DNA of 24,029 bases from a virus. The first letter of the stretch is position 1. The number at the start of each line of letters is the position of its first letter. The position numbers were made by a program, and so were the translations under genes. Below, piece by piece: positions 1 through 6,547 of this stretch. Location: the IMG/VR virus record IMGVR_UViG_3300030109_002494, positions 7,434 to 31,462 of that record. One strand, given 5' to 3'. The notes below the pieces were generated by a model. It worked only from the letters and a program-made list of their open reading frames with translations. It did not search any database and had not been told where the DNA came from.

Positions 1-358
1 CCTTTATTTTAATTATGGTTTTTGAATCACCTTTTTTGCACTGTTCAAACTCTCCTACAATGCGTGCTACAAAGGTAGGGTTGTCGTCTTCAATAACACC
101 AGAATCTACGATGCCGTCTAATGTGCTTTTCATTCCTATTAAACAATTATCAATGTCAACTTTACGCCAATGATAAAATTTGTAATAGACTTCAAGCTCA
201 CCTTGCAACGCAGAAGGATTGTTTTGTTTAGCTTCCAATCCTAATGCGTATGCAACTTCTCTACGGCTTCTATTGAAAATACGTTTTACCACTGGCTTAG
301 ACTTAGAGTTGCCTCGTATCTGAGCCGGTGGTATATCGTATAGTATTATTTCTACCAT
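1..358 (-). CDS. rusA: RusA-like Holliday junction resolvase (3' end outside window)
   Basis: Partial gene: 119 residues are visible and the reading frame runs off position 1. RusA enzymes are small dimeric endonucleases that cut Holliday junctions during phage recombination and before packaging. The signature is visible: an Asp-Ile-Asp-Asn run at residues 68-71, Leu-Asp-Gly at 80-82 and an acidic pair at 91-92. The spacing matches the three metal-binding aspartates of E. coli RusA (70, 72, 91). The lysine usually found a few residues after the DxDN motif is Ile at position 74, with a Lys at 77. The ATG at 358-356 lies inside the end of the preceding gene (7-bp overlap), so the two are translationally coupled. 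It is the most downstream gene seen in the leftward operon, beside a possible ssDNA-binding protein, which fits a recombination module. Confidence 0.82.
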   Translation of the reverse strand, partial: MVEIILYDIPPAQIRGNSKSKPVVKRIFNRSRREVAYALGLEAKQNNPSALQGELEVYYKFYHWRKVDIDNCLIGMKSTLDGIVDSGVIEDDNPTFVARIVGEFEQCKKGDSKTIIKIK

Positions 359-1029
359 ATGTCTTCTTGGCTAACTAGCCCAGACGAATCGTCATCGTCT
401 GTTTTATCCCATGGTAAAGGGTCGGACTTTTCTTCTGATTCTGGTGACTCAGGTAATTCAAGTCCTTGCTTCTCAAATATCCAAGGCATTATTTCGTTAT
501 ACGCCTTTTCTAAATAATCTGTAAACGGAATATCATCTTGTGATTTGTTTGATATGTCTACTGATTCTTGAACTTGAGCTCGTTGAAAGGCAAGGTTTAT
601 TGCTTGCCCTATACTTGCTCTATTGTTGTAAGTATTATCTCTTTCTTTAGATACACTTACTACCTTTTCTTGAGAAGGTTCTCCTTTCATAACAATCTTA
701 CTAACTTCTTGAACAGCATAATTATGATAAACATTTTCATCTTTCTCTACTGTCTTTCTGTCAGTGTGAAACTCTATATAGTCTACATGTGTGACCAACA
801 GTGATCCAAACTGTTCAGCATTTGATGTGTCAGAAACTACTGCTGCAAAATCGTTATGATTTAAGAATTTATCCATTGCTGCTTCGTTCCAGACATCTAC
901 TTTTGCTGGTTGTCCTTTTGAATCTACTACAAAAGGTTGGCTGTTAGCCGGTTCTTTTATTTGTAGTTTCAACATTGGACCTCTTTCAGGTACATCGTAC
1001 CCGATAACTTTAGCTTTTATTATAGCCAT
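352..1029 (-). CDS. Acidic-tailed protein, possibly ssDNA-binding or recombination-associated
   Basis: 225 aa. No family is firmly recognised. Residues 1-110 look like a compact beta-rich domain. A central stretch around residues 130-175 has the pattern basic-rich, Arg-Ala-Ser-Ile, then Ala-Phe-Gln-Arg-Ala, followed by a helical region. This resembles a segment found in phage proteins encoded next to single-strand annealing genes. The C-terminus is strongly acidic (Glu/Ser/Pro-rich, then four Asp near the end), like the protein-recruiting tails of single-stranded DNA-binding proteins. Start ATG at 1029 has AAAGGAG seven bases upstream. The gene overlaps the HTH gene upstream by 20 bp and the RusA gene downstream by 7 bp. 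A role with RusA in DNA recombination or replication is inferred from tail and context only. Confidence 0.72.
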   Translation of the reverse strand: MAIIKAKVIGYDVPERGPMLKLQIKEPANSQPFVVDSKGQPAKVDVWNEAAMDKFLNHNDFAAVVSDTSNAEQFGSLLVTHVDYIEFHTDRKTVEKDENVYHNYAVQEVSKIVMKGEPSQEKVVSVSKERDNTYNNRASIGQAINLAFQRAQVQESVDISNKSQDDIPFTDYLEKAYNEIMPWIFEKQGLELPESPESEEKSDPLPWDKTDDDDSSGLVSQEDIW

Positions 1030-1231
1030 CGTTTTCTCCTTTGTTTTGTTGATTGGTTTGTTTTATGTATTCTACAACTTCGTCTAAAGCATACAATAAG
1101 TTTTTACCTGGTCGGTATGGTTTGGGAAAGTTTGGTTTACTTTCCCCCCATCTAACTATTGTTTGCGGAGTTACTCTACATAACTCTGCTACTTCTTCCT
1201 TAGTTAAGAATAGCTTGTTGTCTTGAGTCAT
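1010..1231 (-). CDS. Small MerR/excisionase-type HTH DNA-binding protein
   Basis: 73 aa. Residues 8-58 show a winged HTH of the HTH_17/AlpA type: a Leu-Thr-Lys-Glu-Glu-Val-Ala-Glu helix, a turn, a Val-Thr-Pro-Gln-Thr-Ile-Val-Arg-Trp recognition helix, then a basic wing ending in a Tyr-Ala-Leu-Asp-Glu-Val helix. Such proteins are DNA-bending excision factors or small transcription regulators. No integrase is visible, so a regulatory role is at least as likely as excision. Start ATG at 1231 follows an AGGAG that overlaps the stop codon of the gene before it, so expression is coupled. It could be the regulator of this operon or of the palindromic sites in the window, which is untested. Confidence 0.8.
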   Translation of the reverse strand: MTQDNKLFLTKEEVAELCRVTPQTIVRWGESKPNFPKPYRPGKNLLYALDEVVEYIKQTNQQNKGENDGYNKS

Positions 1232-1239
1232 TTACTCTC

Positions 1240-1479
1240 CTAGTTTTGAACTAAATTTATTACAAAGTTTTTCTGACTAAAGAAAATAATAACTTTGTCT
1301 TGTGTGCTTACTACTTTGTGTACCAACTTACCTTCTTGTATATAATTGTAATCTATACGTTCTTCCAACGTTCGTTGTAGAAGGTAAGGGTCAATCGTAG
1401 CGTCAAACACTTCAGGCACTGTAGGGTTTTCGGGTTTGCCTTTTCTGTTGTCACTTTCGTAAATGTAATCGTACACCAT
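1240..1479 (-). CDS. Hypothetical small protein
   Basis: 79 aa from the ATG at 1479. I do not recognise it. It is mixed alpha/beta with a Tyr-rich N-terminus, a Glu/Arg-rich middle and a hydrophobic C-terminal strand, without signal peptide or clear membrane span. A GTG at 1509 would extend it by 10 residues but lies inside the upstream gene and lacks a good ribosome binding site. The ATG at 1479 follows AAGG and comes one base after the upstream stop codon (TAG-T-ATG), the typical arrangement of coupled phage genes. Confidence 0.65.
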   Translation of the reverse strand: MVYDYIYESDNRKGKPENPTVPEVFDATIDPYLLQRTLEERIDYNYIQEGKLVHKVVSTQDKVIIFFSQKNFVINLVQN

Positions 1480-1480
1480 A

Positions 1481-1696
1481 CTAACCTTGAATGTTATTAG
1501 GGTACTCACTATCTAGTCGTGCAACCAATTCTCTGCTTAAGTCAAAAGCATAGTCAATACCATGCTGACTTTCTACAGTGCAATCATATGTCTTTACACC
1601 TTTTACTGATGTAGAAACATTGATTCTTATGCGGTCGCCAGTGCTAGTTACTACTGTACTTACTACTTGAGGTTCTGTTCGCTTTGTTGCTACCAT
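1481..1696 (-). CDS. Hypothetical small protein, first gene after the leader RNA
   Basis: 71 aa, no recognised family. Thr/Val/Ser-rich beta-strand-like first half (residues 8-42), followed by a short helix (residues 48-62). The start ATG at 1696 has a strong AAAGGAGA site upstream. It is the first gene of a five-gene leftward operon (this gene, the 79-aa gene, the HTH gene, the acidic-tailed gene, RusA). It follows a leader of about 160 nt that begins at a strong promoter and contains a long hairpin, so it would be the gene most directly exposed to control by that leader. Confidence 0.7.
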   Translation of the reverse strand: MVATKRTEPQVVSTVVTSTGDRIRINVSTSVKGVKTYDCTVESQHGIDYAFDLSRELVARLDSEYPNNIQG

Positions 1697-1744
1697 AACA
1701 TGTCTCCTTTAATTGTTTTTCTCTGCTTTTATTTGTTTTATTTA

Positions 1745-1847
1745 GTGATAACAAAGAACAGGCACTGGGTACTTCATTAAAGTAACTTTCCCTATTTTTA
1801 ATTGTACAAACCTTATAACTAAAGTCACTAAGCTACTTTGTTATCAC
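1745..1847 (-). ncRNA. Candidate structured leader RNA closed by a 12-bp perfect stem
   Basis: Arms GTGATAACAAAG (1745-1756) and CTTTGTTATCAC (1836-1847) are exact reverse complements enclosing about 79 nt. Read on the minus strand, an inner pairing of AGTGACTTT with AAAGTTACT (9 bp, one G-U) can form, with a further self-complementary TTGTACAA in the loop. The element starts about 13 nt after the predicted transcription start and ends about 35 nt before the ribosome binding site of the 71-aa gene, so it occupies nearly the whole leader. It matches no riboswitch or ribozyme class that I recognise. Alternatives are a DNA site (for example a protein-binding inverted repeat) or an RNA stability element. 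Confidence 0.5.
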
Positions 1848-1866
1848 ATTTTTATTCACTATATAT

Positions 1867-1896
1867 ATTATATCATTGACTATCATTCGATGTCAA
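1867..1896 (-). promoter_or_regulatory. Strong sigma70-type promoter, leftward
   Basis: On the minus strand a perfect -35 TTGACA (1896-1891) and a perfect -10 TATAAT (1872-1867) are separated by 18 bp. Transcription should start near 1860. The -35 box begins two bases past the end of the methyltransferase gene, so the promoter fills the gap between that gene and the downstream operon. A short inverted repeat (TTGAC/GTCAA) spans the -35 and spacer and could serve as an operator. Confidence 0.75.
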
Positions 1897-1897
1897 G

Positions 1898-3280
1898 TTA
1901 TAACAAATTCATTTGTTTATTAAACTTAAGCGGCACAGGGTTGCCTTCTATTTGTTTTAATATATGACTGACAATAAGCGTGGTAAATCCGTTGCCAATC
2001 ATTCGGTAACGTTGTGTGTCGCTAACTCCTTCGGTGTAATTGTCTGGTAACGTTTGCAATCTTTCGCACTCTACAGGTAACAAACGTCTGATATTACTTT
2101 TGTCTAAAGGAGCAGCATTTTCTGACACATAAGTTGCAATGTTGGCTCTTTGCATTTTGTGATAACTTGCAGTCAGAGCTCTTGCTTTCTTAGGGTTTAT
2201 CTCTCCTTTGTTGTTGTACTTATCAGCCGTAATATAATCTACCATTTTACTAGACAAGTAATACTTATCTTCTATTTTGTTTGGAGCAGACGCTTTAAGG
2301 GTAGGATTTTTCCCGTGTGTTTGAGTTATCCTTTCTGACATTTCGTACACTCCGTCTTTTTCTACAAACTCTGTTATTATTTTATCCCACTCGTTTGTAG
2401 TGATGTTTAATATTTCTTTTAACTTGTCCCATATTTCCGCAGGTGGTATAGAAAATGAACTGTCTGTTCTAAACCAATGCTCTGTTTGAGTTAACGGAAC
2501 ATTACAATGCTCTGCTATTTCTTTAATTGAGTTACGTTTATGTTGCCGTAACATTTGTACCAGTGCATCTGTGTCGACTTCATGTTTTCTTACTTTTACT
2601 TTTTGTTTTTCAATGCGTGTGTATATTTTTTTAGTAACAGAAGGTATGTGTCCTCCTCCTTTTGCAGGTCTAATAGTAACCGACTTGTTATAATGCACTC
2701 TAGGTTTGCTTTCTTTAAAACCTCCGTATATGTTTGAATACATAGGCTCTGTTGCATCGCTTTCTAATATGTCATTAAGAACAATTCCAAGGTCTTCAGG
2801 CTGCTTTACTGCCGGAATGTTGGTCCAATATAATCTGTTCCTACTTTGTGCACTTAGAAGAGAACTGTTAATCTCGATTGGCTCAACTCCTAAGTGTTCT
2901 GTTATAACTTGCTTATGCTTCTTTGCCATCCTGACATTTTCTAACAAGAAATATCGTGGCTTAATTTCTTTTAACAACCTAACAAACTCAAAGAATAGTT
3001 TAGACTGAGGGTCGTCAAAATTTAATCTTCTTCCCGCAAACGAAAAGCCCGTACAAGGCGAGCCCCCGACCATCAGGTGTATGTTACCTAGGTCTTTACC
3101 TTTTATGTTCCTTATATCGCCTAATTGGACTGTTTTTGGGTAGTTCTTTTGGGCTATCTGTATCGCATACTTGTCAACTTCGCTAGAATAATAAGTTCCA
3201 TACTTAATTCCTGCTTGGTTAAGAGCTACTTGCGTACCAGACAATCCATCAAACGCACTAAACACGTCTCCTATCTGCAT
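1898..3280 (-). CDS. DNA (cytosine-5-)-methyltransferase, DNMT3-like phage type
   Basis: 460 aa. Transfers methyl from S-adenosylmethionine to carbon 5 of cytosine, probably protecting phage DNA from host restriction. Ordered motifs: motif I Phe-Asp-Gly-Leu-Ser-Gly (9-14), motif IV Gly-Ser-Pro-Cys with catalytic Cys76, motif VI Glu-Asn-Val (114-116), motif VIII Gln-Ser-Arg-Asn-Arg-Leu-Tyr-Trp (145-152), motif IX Arg-Leu-Gln-Thr-Leu-Pro (407-412) and motif X Gly-Asn-Gly-Phe (429-432). A helical HTH-like insert (about 235-306, including a His-Trp-Phe-Arg-Thr-Asp run) lies in the variable target-recognition region. Similar inserts are common in phage enzymes of this family. Start ATG at 3280 follows AAGGAGG. 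No matching restriction endonuclease is nearby, so it is an orphan methylase. Confidence 0.95.
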   Translation of the reverse strand: MQIGDVFSAFDGLSGTQVALNQAGIKYGTYYSSEVDKYAIQIAQKNYPKTVQLGDIRNIKGKDLGNIHLMVGGSPCTGFSFAGRRLNFDDPQSKLFFEFVRLLKEIKPRYFLLENVRMAKKHKQVITEHLGVEPIEINSSLLSAQSRNRLYWTNIPAVKQPEDLGIVLNDILESDATEPMYSNIYGGFKESKPRVHYNKSVTIRPAKGGGHIPSVTKKIYTRIEKQKVKVRKHEVDTDALVQMLRQHKRNSIKEIAEHCNVPLTQTEHWFRTDSSFSIPPAEIWDKLKEILNITTNEWDKIITEFVEKDGVYEMSERITQTHGKNPTLKASAPNKIEDKYYLSSKMVDYITADKYNNKGEINPKKARALTASYHKMQRANIATYVSENAAPLDKSNIRRLLPVECERLQTLPDNYTEGVSDTQRYRMIGNGFTTLIVSHILKQIEGNPVPLKFNKQMNLL

Positions 3281-3448
3281 TTATTCCTCCTTATAATTTT
3301 CAATATCTTGTTTGAAGTTTTCTACTTTGTAAGTTCCGTTAGCTATTTCCATTAAAGTACACACGGCTCTGTATTTAATATCTTCTCCTAGCCATGACTC
3401 AATGTCTTCAAAACTAATCTTCCCTTCTTGTATTCCAAAATAGTTCAT
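3281..3448 (-). CDS. Hypothetical small acidic protein upstream of the methyltransferase
   Basis: 55 aa, not recognised; acidic, helical, Glu/Asp-rich. Two adjacent ATGs exist (3451 and 3448). The second is chosen because AAAGGAGG sits 4 bases before it, while the first is only one base away. A longer in-frame extension upstream lacks support. Its TAA is immediately followed by the methyltransferase ATG, and the methyltransferase ribosome binding site lies in its last codons, so it may set the expression level of that enzyme. The leader contains the CAGAGAGA-type repeat shared with other genes here. Confidence 0.65.
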   Translation of the reverse strand: MNYFGIQEGKISFEDIESWLGEDIKYRAVCTLMEIANGTYKVENFKQDIENYKEE

Positions 3449-3483
3449 CATTCCTCCTTTAATTTTTCTCTCTCTGTTTTTGT

Positions 3484-3729
3484 TTACCATCCGTATTTAT
3501 CTTTTGATTTTTTTATCAAATGACTTTTGCTTAAAGCATTTCTGCTCATGTAATACTTTCCGCCATCTGTGTTTAGCCAACCTATCCCTTCTGCTTTTAT
3601 TGCTCCTTTTATAATCGCAGCAATAAAATATACCAGCGTGTCTGTATCTACTAAACTAGACACACGATACTTTGGATTTCTTTTTCTGCCAAACGAAAGT
3701 CTAGGCACTTCTTTCTTTCTGTATCTCAC
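3484..3729 (-). CDS. Hypothetical small basic protein (GTG start)
   Basis: 81 aa, very basic at both ends (Arg/Lys-rich first 20 and last 15 residues) around a hydrophobic middle. No family recognised; a nucleic-acid-binding role is possible from charge alone. The start is a GTG overlapping the upstream stop codon by one base (TAGTG), with GGAGG four bases upstream inside the end of the preceding gene. This points to translational re-initiation. Confidence 0.6.
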   Translation of the reverse strand: MRYRKKEVPRLSFGRKRNPKYRVSSLVDTDTLVYFIAAIIKGAIKAEGIGWLNTDGGKYYMSRNALSKSHLIKKSKDKYGW

Positions 3730-3986
3730 TATTCCTCCATAAAATTATTTATTACATTCCACCCACTATCTAGGCACATCTCATGAAAAACTTTAATAAT
3801 TTTGTCACTTGTTAGCCAATCATATGCCTGTTGGTCTGTCCATTTAGGATATCCCTGATGTTCTCTTTCGTTATGTACATCTTCAACACTCCATGCAGTA
3901 GTGCATTTTATTGGTGGATATTTTTCTTCTTTGATTCTTTTTACTCTTAGTTCGTAACAAGAATCACATTCTATATGTGCTTCCAT
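3729..3986 (-). CDS. Hypothetical small protein with a CxxC pair
   Basis: 85 aa. A Cys-Asp-Ser-Cys pair at residues 7-10 and two later cysteines (about 28 and 68) could bind a metal, but no known finger is evident. Rich in Trp and charged residues. The start ATG at 3986 is preferred over an upstream in-frame codon at 4004 because AAGGAGAAACA lies directly before it. The ribosome binding site overlaps the stop codon of the previous gene. Confidence 0.62.
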   Translation of the reverse strand: MEAHIECDSCYELRVKRIKEEKYPPIKCTTAWSVEDVHNEREHQGYPKWTDQQAYDWLTSDKIIKVFHEMCLDSGWNVINNFMEE

Positions 3987-3996
3987 TTGTTTCTCC

Positions 3997-4260
3997 TTAA
4001 ACAATTTCGCTTTCTATACTATCTATTACGTAATCTCCTCTTTCTTTTTCTGTTGCAAACCACATTGCATCTTCAACTTCGGTATAACCATTCTCTTGAT
4101 AATTAAATCCTCCGTTTATTTTGTCTTTAATTAATGTTGGTTTGTCGTAAGATTTCATAAAGTACAAGCCATGTATGAGTCCGTTGTTGTCTCCTTCAAG
4201 CTCTTCGTCATACCAATTAACTTTCTTCATAAAACTGTATGGTCCATATATCTTGCCCAT
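3997..4260 (-). CDS. Hypothetical small protein
   Basis: 87 aa from ATG 4260, preceded by AAAGGAGGTGAG. A longer open frame reaches 4335 but passes through a terminator hairpin and has no start site, so it was not used. The protein is soluble-looking, Tyr/Trp/Gly-rich in the first half and acidic at the C-terminus. No family recognised. It is the first gene after the terminator at 4282-4321, so its transcript arises by read-through or from a promoter I could not see. Confidence 0.62.
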   Translation of the reverse strand: MGKIYGPYSFMKKVNWYDEELEGDNNGLIHGLYFMKSYDKPTLIKDKINGGFNYQENGYTEVEDAMWFATEKERGDYVIDSIESEIV

Positions 4261-4281
4261 AATTTTTCTCACCTCCTTTAA

Positions 4282-4321
4282 TAAAAAACAGAGAGGAGGA
4301 CAAAGGTACAGCCTCCTCTCT
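4282..4321 (-). terminator. Intrinsic terminator, leftward
   Basis: A perfect 10-bp stem AGAGAGGAGG / CCTCCTCTCT (4290-4299 and 4312-4321) with a 12-nt loop is followed on the minus strand by G then six T (4289-4283). It lies after the 106-aa gene ending at 4351 and directly before the ribosome binding site of the next gene. It is therefore an internal, probably partial terminator that would lower expression of genes from 4260 leftward. The stem strand itself carries GGAGG. Confidence 0.75.
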
Positions 4322-4330
4322 ACAATAAAG

Positions 4331-4357
4331 AGCATAGGGCGAGTTAATCCCTATGCT
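4331..4357. other. 9-bp hairpin across a stop codon
   Basis: AGCATAGGG (4331-4339) and CCCTATGCT (4349-4357) are perfect complements around a 9-nt loop. The right arm contains the stop codon of the 106-aa gene. On the plus strand a T-rich run follows (4357-4365), so it could stop rightward antisense transcription. On the minus strand it precedes the stronger terminator by about 10 bases. Confidence 0.45.
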
Positions 4358-4671
4358 TTCTTTTTACCTTTTTTCAAAGGGCACTTTCCTTCTTTGCTCA
4401 TGTCTGGTAAGTCTTTTATCTTTAGTATACCTAACACTATGCCCCCACTCAACTTTTGTTTTTGTTGGCTAAACATTACGTCATTCCCTTTCACTATATA
4501 ACAGCCAGGAAAAGGCTTGTCCCCGTTAGCATTTTTGTATGTTACATGTACGTGTAGTAGTCCATACTTCTTTGCTCTCCACTCAGCTATCCCTATTGAT
4601 TCTTCGCCTTCTCTTCCCAACCATACAGGAGAATGAATGTCGTATACATAGCCTTGATTTATTTTAGCCAT
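4351..4671 (-). CDS. Hypothetical basic-tailed protein
   Basis: 106 aa with a beta-rich N-terminal two-thirds and a highly basic tail (eight Lys among the last twelve residues). Not recognised. The tail suggests nucleic-acid or polyanion binding but proves nothing. The leader is a divergent member of the common spacer family (Ala-Ala-Gly-type core 'AAGTTCA') with a weaker ribosome binding site (GAAAG). It is the last gene before the internal terminator. Confidence 0.62.
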   Translation of the reverse strand: MAKINQGYVYDIHSPVWLGREGEESIGIAEWRAKKYGLLHVHVTYKNANGDKPFPGCYIVKGNDVMFSQQKQKLSGGIVLGILKIKDLPDMSKEGKCPLKKGKKKA

Positions 4672-4702
4672 GTTACTTTCTTTCTGAACTTAAGTTAATA
4701 AA

Positions 4703-5152
4703 TTAATCTTGCTCGTAAAATTGCCAATGCCATTTCACCATATCAACTGTCACATCATCTATCTTTTTCCTGTGCTTGTCTTTAGCCCCTTCTGATATTA
4801 GTTCAATCGCAATTTGTGCTATCTCTACTAAGCTATTAGAAACTCTGTATTGCTTCCATGATTTGCCTACTTGTACGTAGAGCATGAACCATTCTGGAGC
4901 ATAACTATTGTCAGCCCCATAACGAGCTTGATCTCTCAAGATTATTAACAATCCCCATGCTTTATTGTGCAAACTTGCAACTGCCCATGGAGATATCATG
5001 TTTTCTCCTGACTCTGCAAAGTGACTTGTGTCTTCAAAGCCCATGTTATGTAATATAAACTGAGCTCTGTCTATTGTCTCTATGTCTTCTGCTGCTATCA
5101 GCTTGCTTGTTTCTTTTGTAAAGTTTCCGTGTAGTACGATTTCTGCTGCCAT
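4703..5152 (-). CDS. Hypothetical protein
   Basis: 149 aa, probably soluble and mostly helical, with a Trp/Tyr-rich centre (residues 55-100) and a Lys/Asp-rich C-terminal part. No signal peptide or membrane span. I do not recognise the family. Start ATG at 5152 with AAAGGGGGTGAG upstream, in the repeated spacer module. Probably an accessory early protein, by position only. Confidence 0.68.
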   Translation of the reverse strand: MAAEIVLHGNFTKETSKLIAAEDIETIDRAQFILHNMGFEDTSHFAESGENMISPWAVASLHNKAWGLLIILRDQARYGADNSYAPEWFMLYVQVGKSWKQYRVSNSLVEIAQIAIELISEGAKDKHRKKIDDVTVDMVKWHWQFYEQD

Positions 5153-5200
5153 GTTTTCCTCACCCCCTTTAATTTGAACTTGGATTAATAAAATTATTTT

Positions 5201-5503
5201 TTATTGTTCTTCATCTTCGTCTGTAAATACAATAGTCACGCTAGCTGTTCTGCCTTCTGATGTTTTGGTTGCATACACCGGGTATATACCATCTCCGTAT
5301 GCAGTGTCAGTTACAACAGCAGTATGTTTGTCTACGACTGTGTTTCCGTTGTCACGAAATTGATTTGTCCACAACACTTCTTGACAAAACTTCATCCACC
5401 CTTCTCTGTCATGTAACCTTTTGTCACTACTTATGTAACCAGGATCGCCTAGATACATTGTACCGCTATCAACAGCTACATATCCAATTAACTCTTCTTG
5501 CAT
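5201..5503 (-). CDS. Small protein resembling the DUF4241-type phage family
   Basis: 100 aa. Val-Asp-Ser-Gly then Gly-Asp-Pro-Gly-Tyr in residues 11-23, and Tyr-Gly-Asp-Gly-Ile-Tyr-Pro-Val at about 69-76, are the two motifs I associate with a small beta-rich family of unknown function (DUF4241-like) seen in phages and bacteria. The C-terminus is a short acidic tail. Start ATG at 5503 follows AAAGGAGACAAGTT, the CAGAGAGA-type leader shared with the genes starting at 1696 and 3448. The assignment rests on motif memory. Confidence 0.65.
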   Translation of the reverse strand: MQEELIGYVAVDSGTMYLGDPGYISSDKRLHDREGWMKFCQEVLWTNQFRDNGNTVVDKHTAVVTDTAYGDGIYPVYATKTSEGRTASVTIVFTDEDEEQ

Positions 5504-5555
5504 AACTTGTCTCCTTTAATTTTCTCTCTGCTTTAATTATAAACTGGTTGTCAAT

Positions 5556-6110
5556 TTACTTTAGCCAACCTTCGCCTTCATGTCCGTCTTCAATGGACGC
5601 ATACCATTTTATGTCTACATATGGAAACATCTTCTTTAGTTTCTTGTAAACAGGATATGGCGGACCCCAAGCTGTTCTAAACCAATAGGTTATACTTGTA
5701 GGTCTGTGACCTTTCAGTCTGTCTACTTCAGCATGTACTTCTTTAGGATCAGTGTTCCATTTAGTGTCCCAATTTTCGTAAGCCCAATCGTACCAATTGT
5801 CTGCCCCATATTTTTCTTTCCACTCTTCTCTCATCTGTATTGGCACTGGCACTACGCCATCGTCAGGAAACGGATCTATTGAGTTCTCTTTCACCGCTAC
5901 ATCTTGATTCCACCACAAGTTTGTTCTGTCTCCGTAAATTGTTTCCGCATCGCCTCTGGTTACATTTTTAAGTACTTCAGGCATTGGAATAACTGCGTCA
6001 AGACTAAACTTGTTGTTACCTTTTTTCACTGCGTCTACTATCTGTCCCAACTCGTCATTAGACTTTGGGTCTACAGAAAAGTACACAGTGTTGTCACACC
6101 AATTTGGCAT
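5556..6110 (-). CDS. Api92-like (DUF1281-type) protein
   Basis: 184 aa. Begins Met-Pro-Asn-Trp-Cys-Asp-Asn, has Gly-Ala-Asp-Asn-Trp-Tyr-Asp-Trp and Glu-Asn-Trp-Asp-Thr-Lys-Trp in the middle (about 105-122), and Phe-Arg-Thr-Ala-Trp-Gly-Pro-Pro near 147-155. This set is characteristic of the Api92-like family with a ferredoxin-like fold, common in phages and plasmids; its biochemical role is unknown. The ATG at 6110 is chosen because AAAGGGGGTGAG precedes it. A GTG three codons earlier lies inside that ribosome binding site. It is the first gene after the palindrome at 6167. Confidence 0.85.
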   Translation of the reverse strand: MPNWCDNTVYFSVDPKSNDELGQIVDAVKKGNNKFSLDAVIPMPEVLKNVTRGDAETIYGDRTNLWWNQDVAVKENSIDPFPDDGVVPVPIQMREEWKEKYGADNWYDWAYENWDTKWNTDPKEVHAEVDRLKGHRPTSITYWFRTAWGPPYPVYKKLKKMFPYVDIKWYASIEDGHEGEGWLK

Positions 6111-6166
6111 AATTCTCACCCCCTTTATTTATTGAATGTGTGTTTCTACCAAGCATCCCATCTTTT

Positions 6167-6185
6167 GTCGTGAGTAATTCACGAC
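6167..6185. repeat. 19-bp palindrome, copy 1 of 5
   Basis: GTCGTGA-GTAA-TTCACGAC, 7-bp arms around a 5-nt centre. It lies one base after the stop codon (6187-6189) of the 106-aa gene at 6187-6507 and 57 bp before the Api92-like start. The flank 'cattaa' is shared with copy 2. Confidence 0.92.
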
Positions 6186-6186
6186 A

Positions 6187-6507
6187 TTAAATAACTGGAA
6201 ATACGTGTCTTTGTTCTTCATAAATCTTTTCATTTATTTTAGAAACGAAGCATCCAAACCCGAATGCTCCCGCATCATTTCCTTCGTCATCCATCTGTGC
6301 AATTATGTGATAAGTAACTGCTGAACCAGGTTTTCGCAATAAAAGCATCGGAGCTTTTGCCCAATTTTCAGGACACTCTACATCTTTCATGTATCTCGCC
6401 CCAACTATTTCAAAACCTACTAACTCTTCGTGTATTTTCTTGTCCCAATATGGAACTACATTACCTTTTTTAAACTCTGCGTCTATTTGTTTATCAGTTA
6501 AACTCAT
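6187..6507 (-). CDS. Hypothetical protein
   Basis: 106 aa, not recognised; mixed charge with a glycine-rich stretch (Gly-Ala-Phe-Gly-Phe-Gly, about 80-85) and no membrane segment. Start ATG at 6507 with AAAGGGGGTGAGATAA directly upstream. The stop codon is followed after one base by the palindrome at 6167-6185, so the gene closes one of the palindrome-bounded gene groups. Confidence 0.65.
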   Translation of the reverse strand: MSLTDKQIDAEFKKGNVVPYWDKKIHEELVGFEIVGARYMKDVECPENWAKAPMLLLRKPGSAVTYHIIAQMDDEGNDAGAFGFGCFVSKINEKIYEEQRHVFPVI

Positions 6508-6547
6508 TTATCTCACCCCCTTTATTCTGTGAACTTGGATTGATAAA

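Noticed and set aside
1745-1847. tRNA or tRNA-like gene at the 12-bp inverted repeat
   Set aside because: No T-arm GGTTCRA motif or anticodon stem; the stem is longer than an acceptor stem.
2706-3008. 100-codon plus-strand frame inside the methyltransferase
   Set aside because: Antisense shadow of a gene with all catalytic motifs in order.
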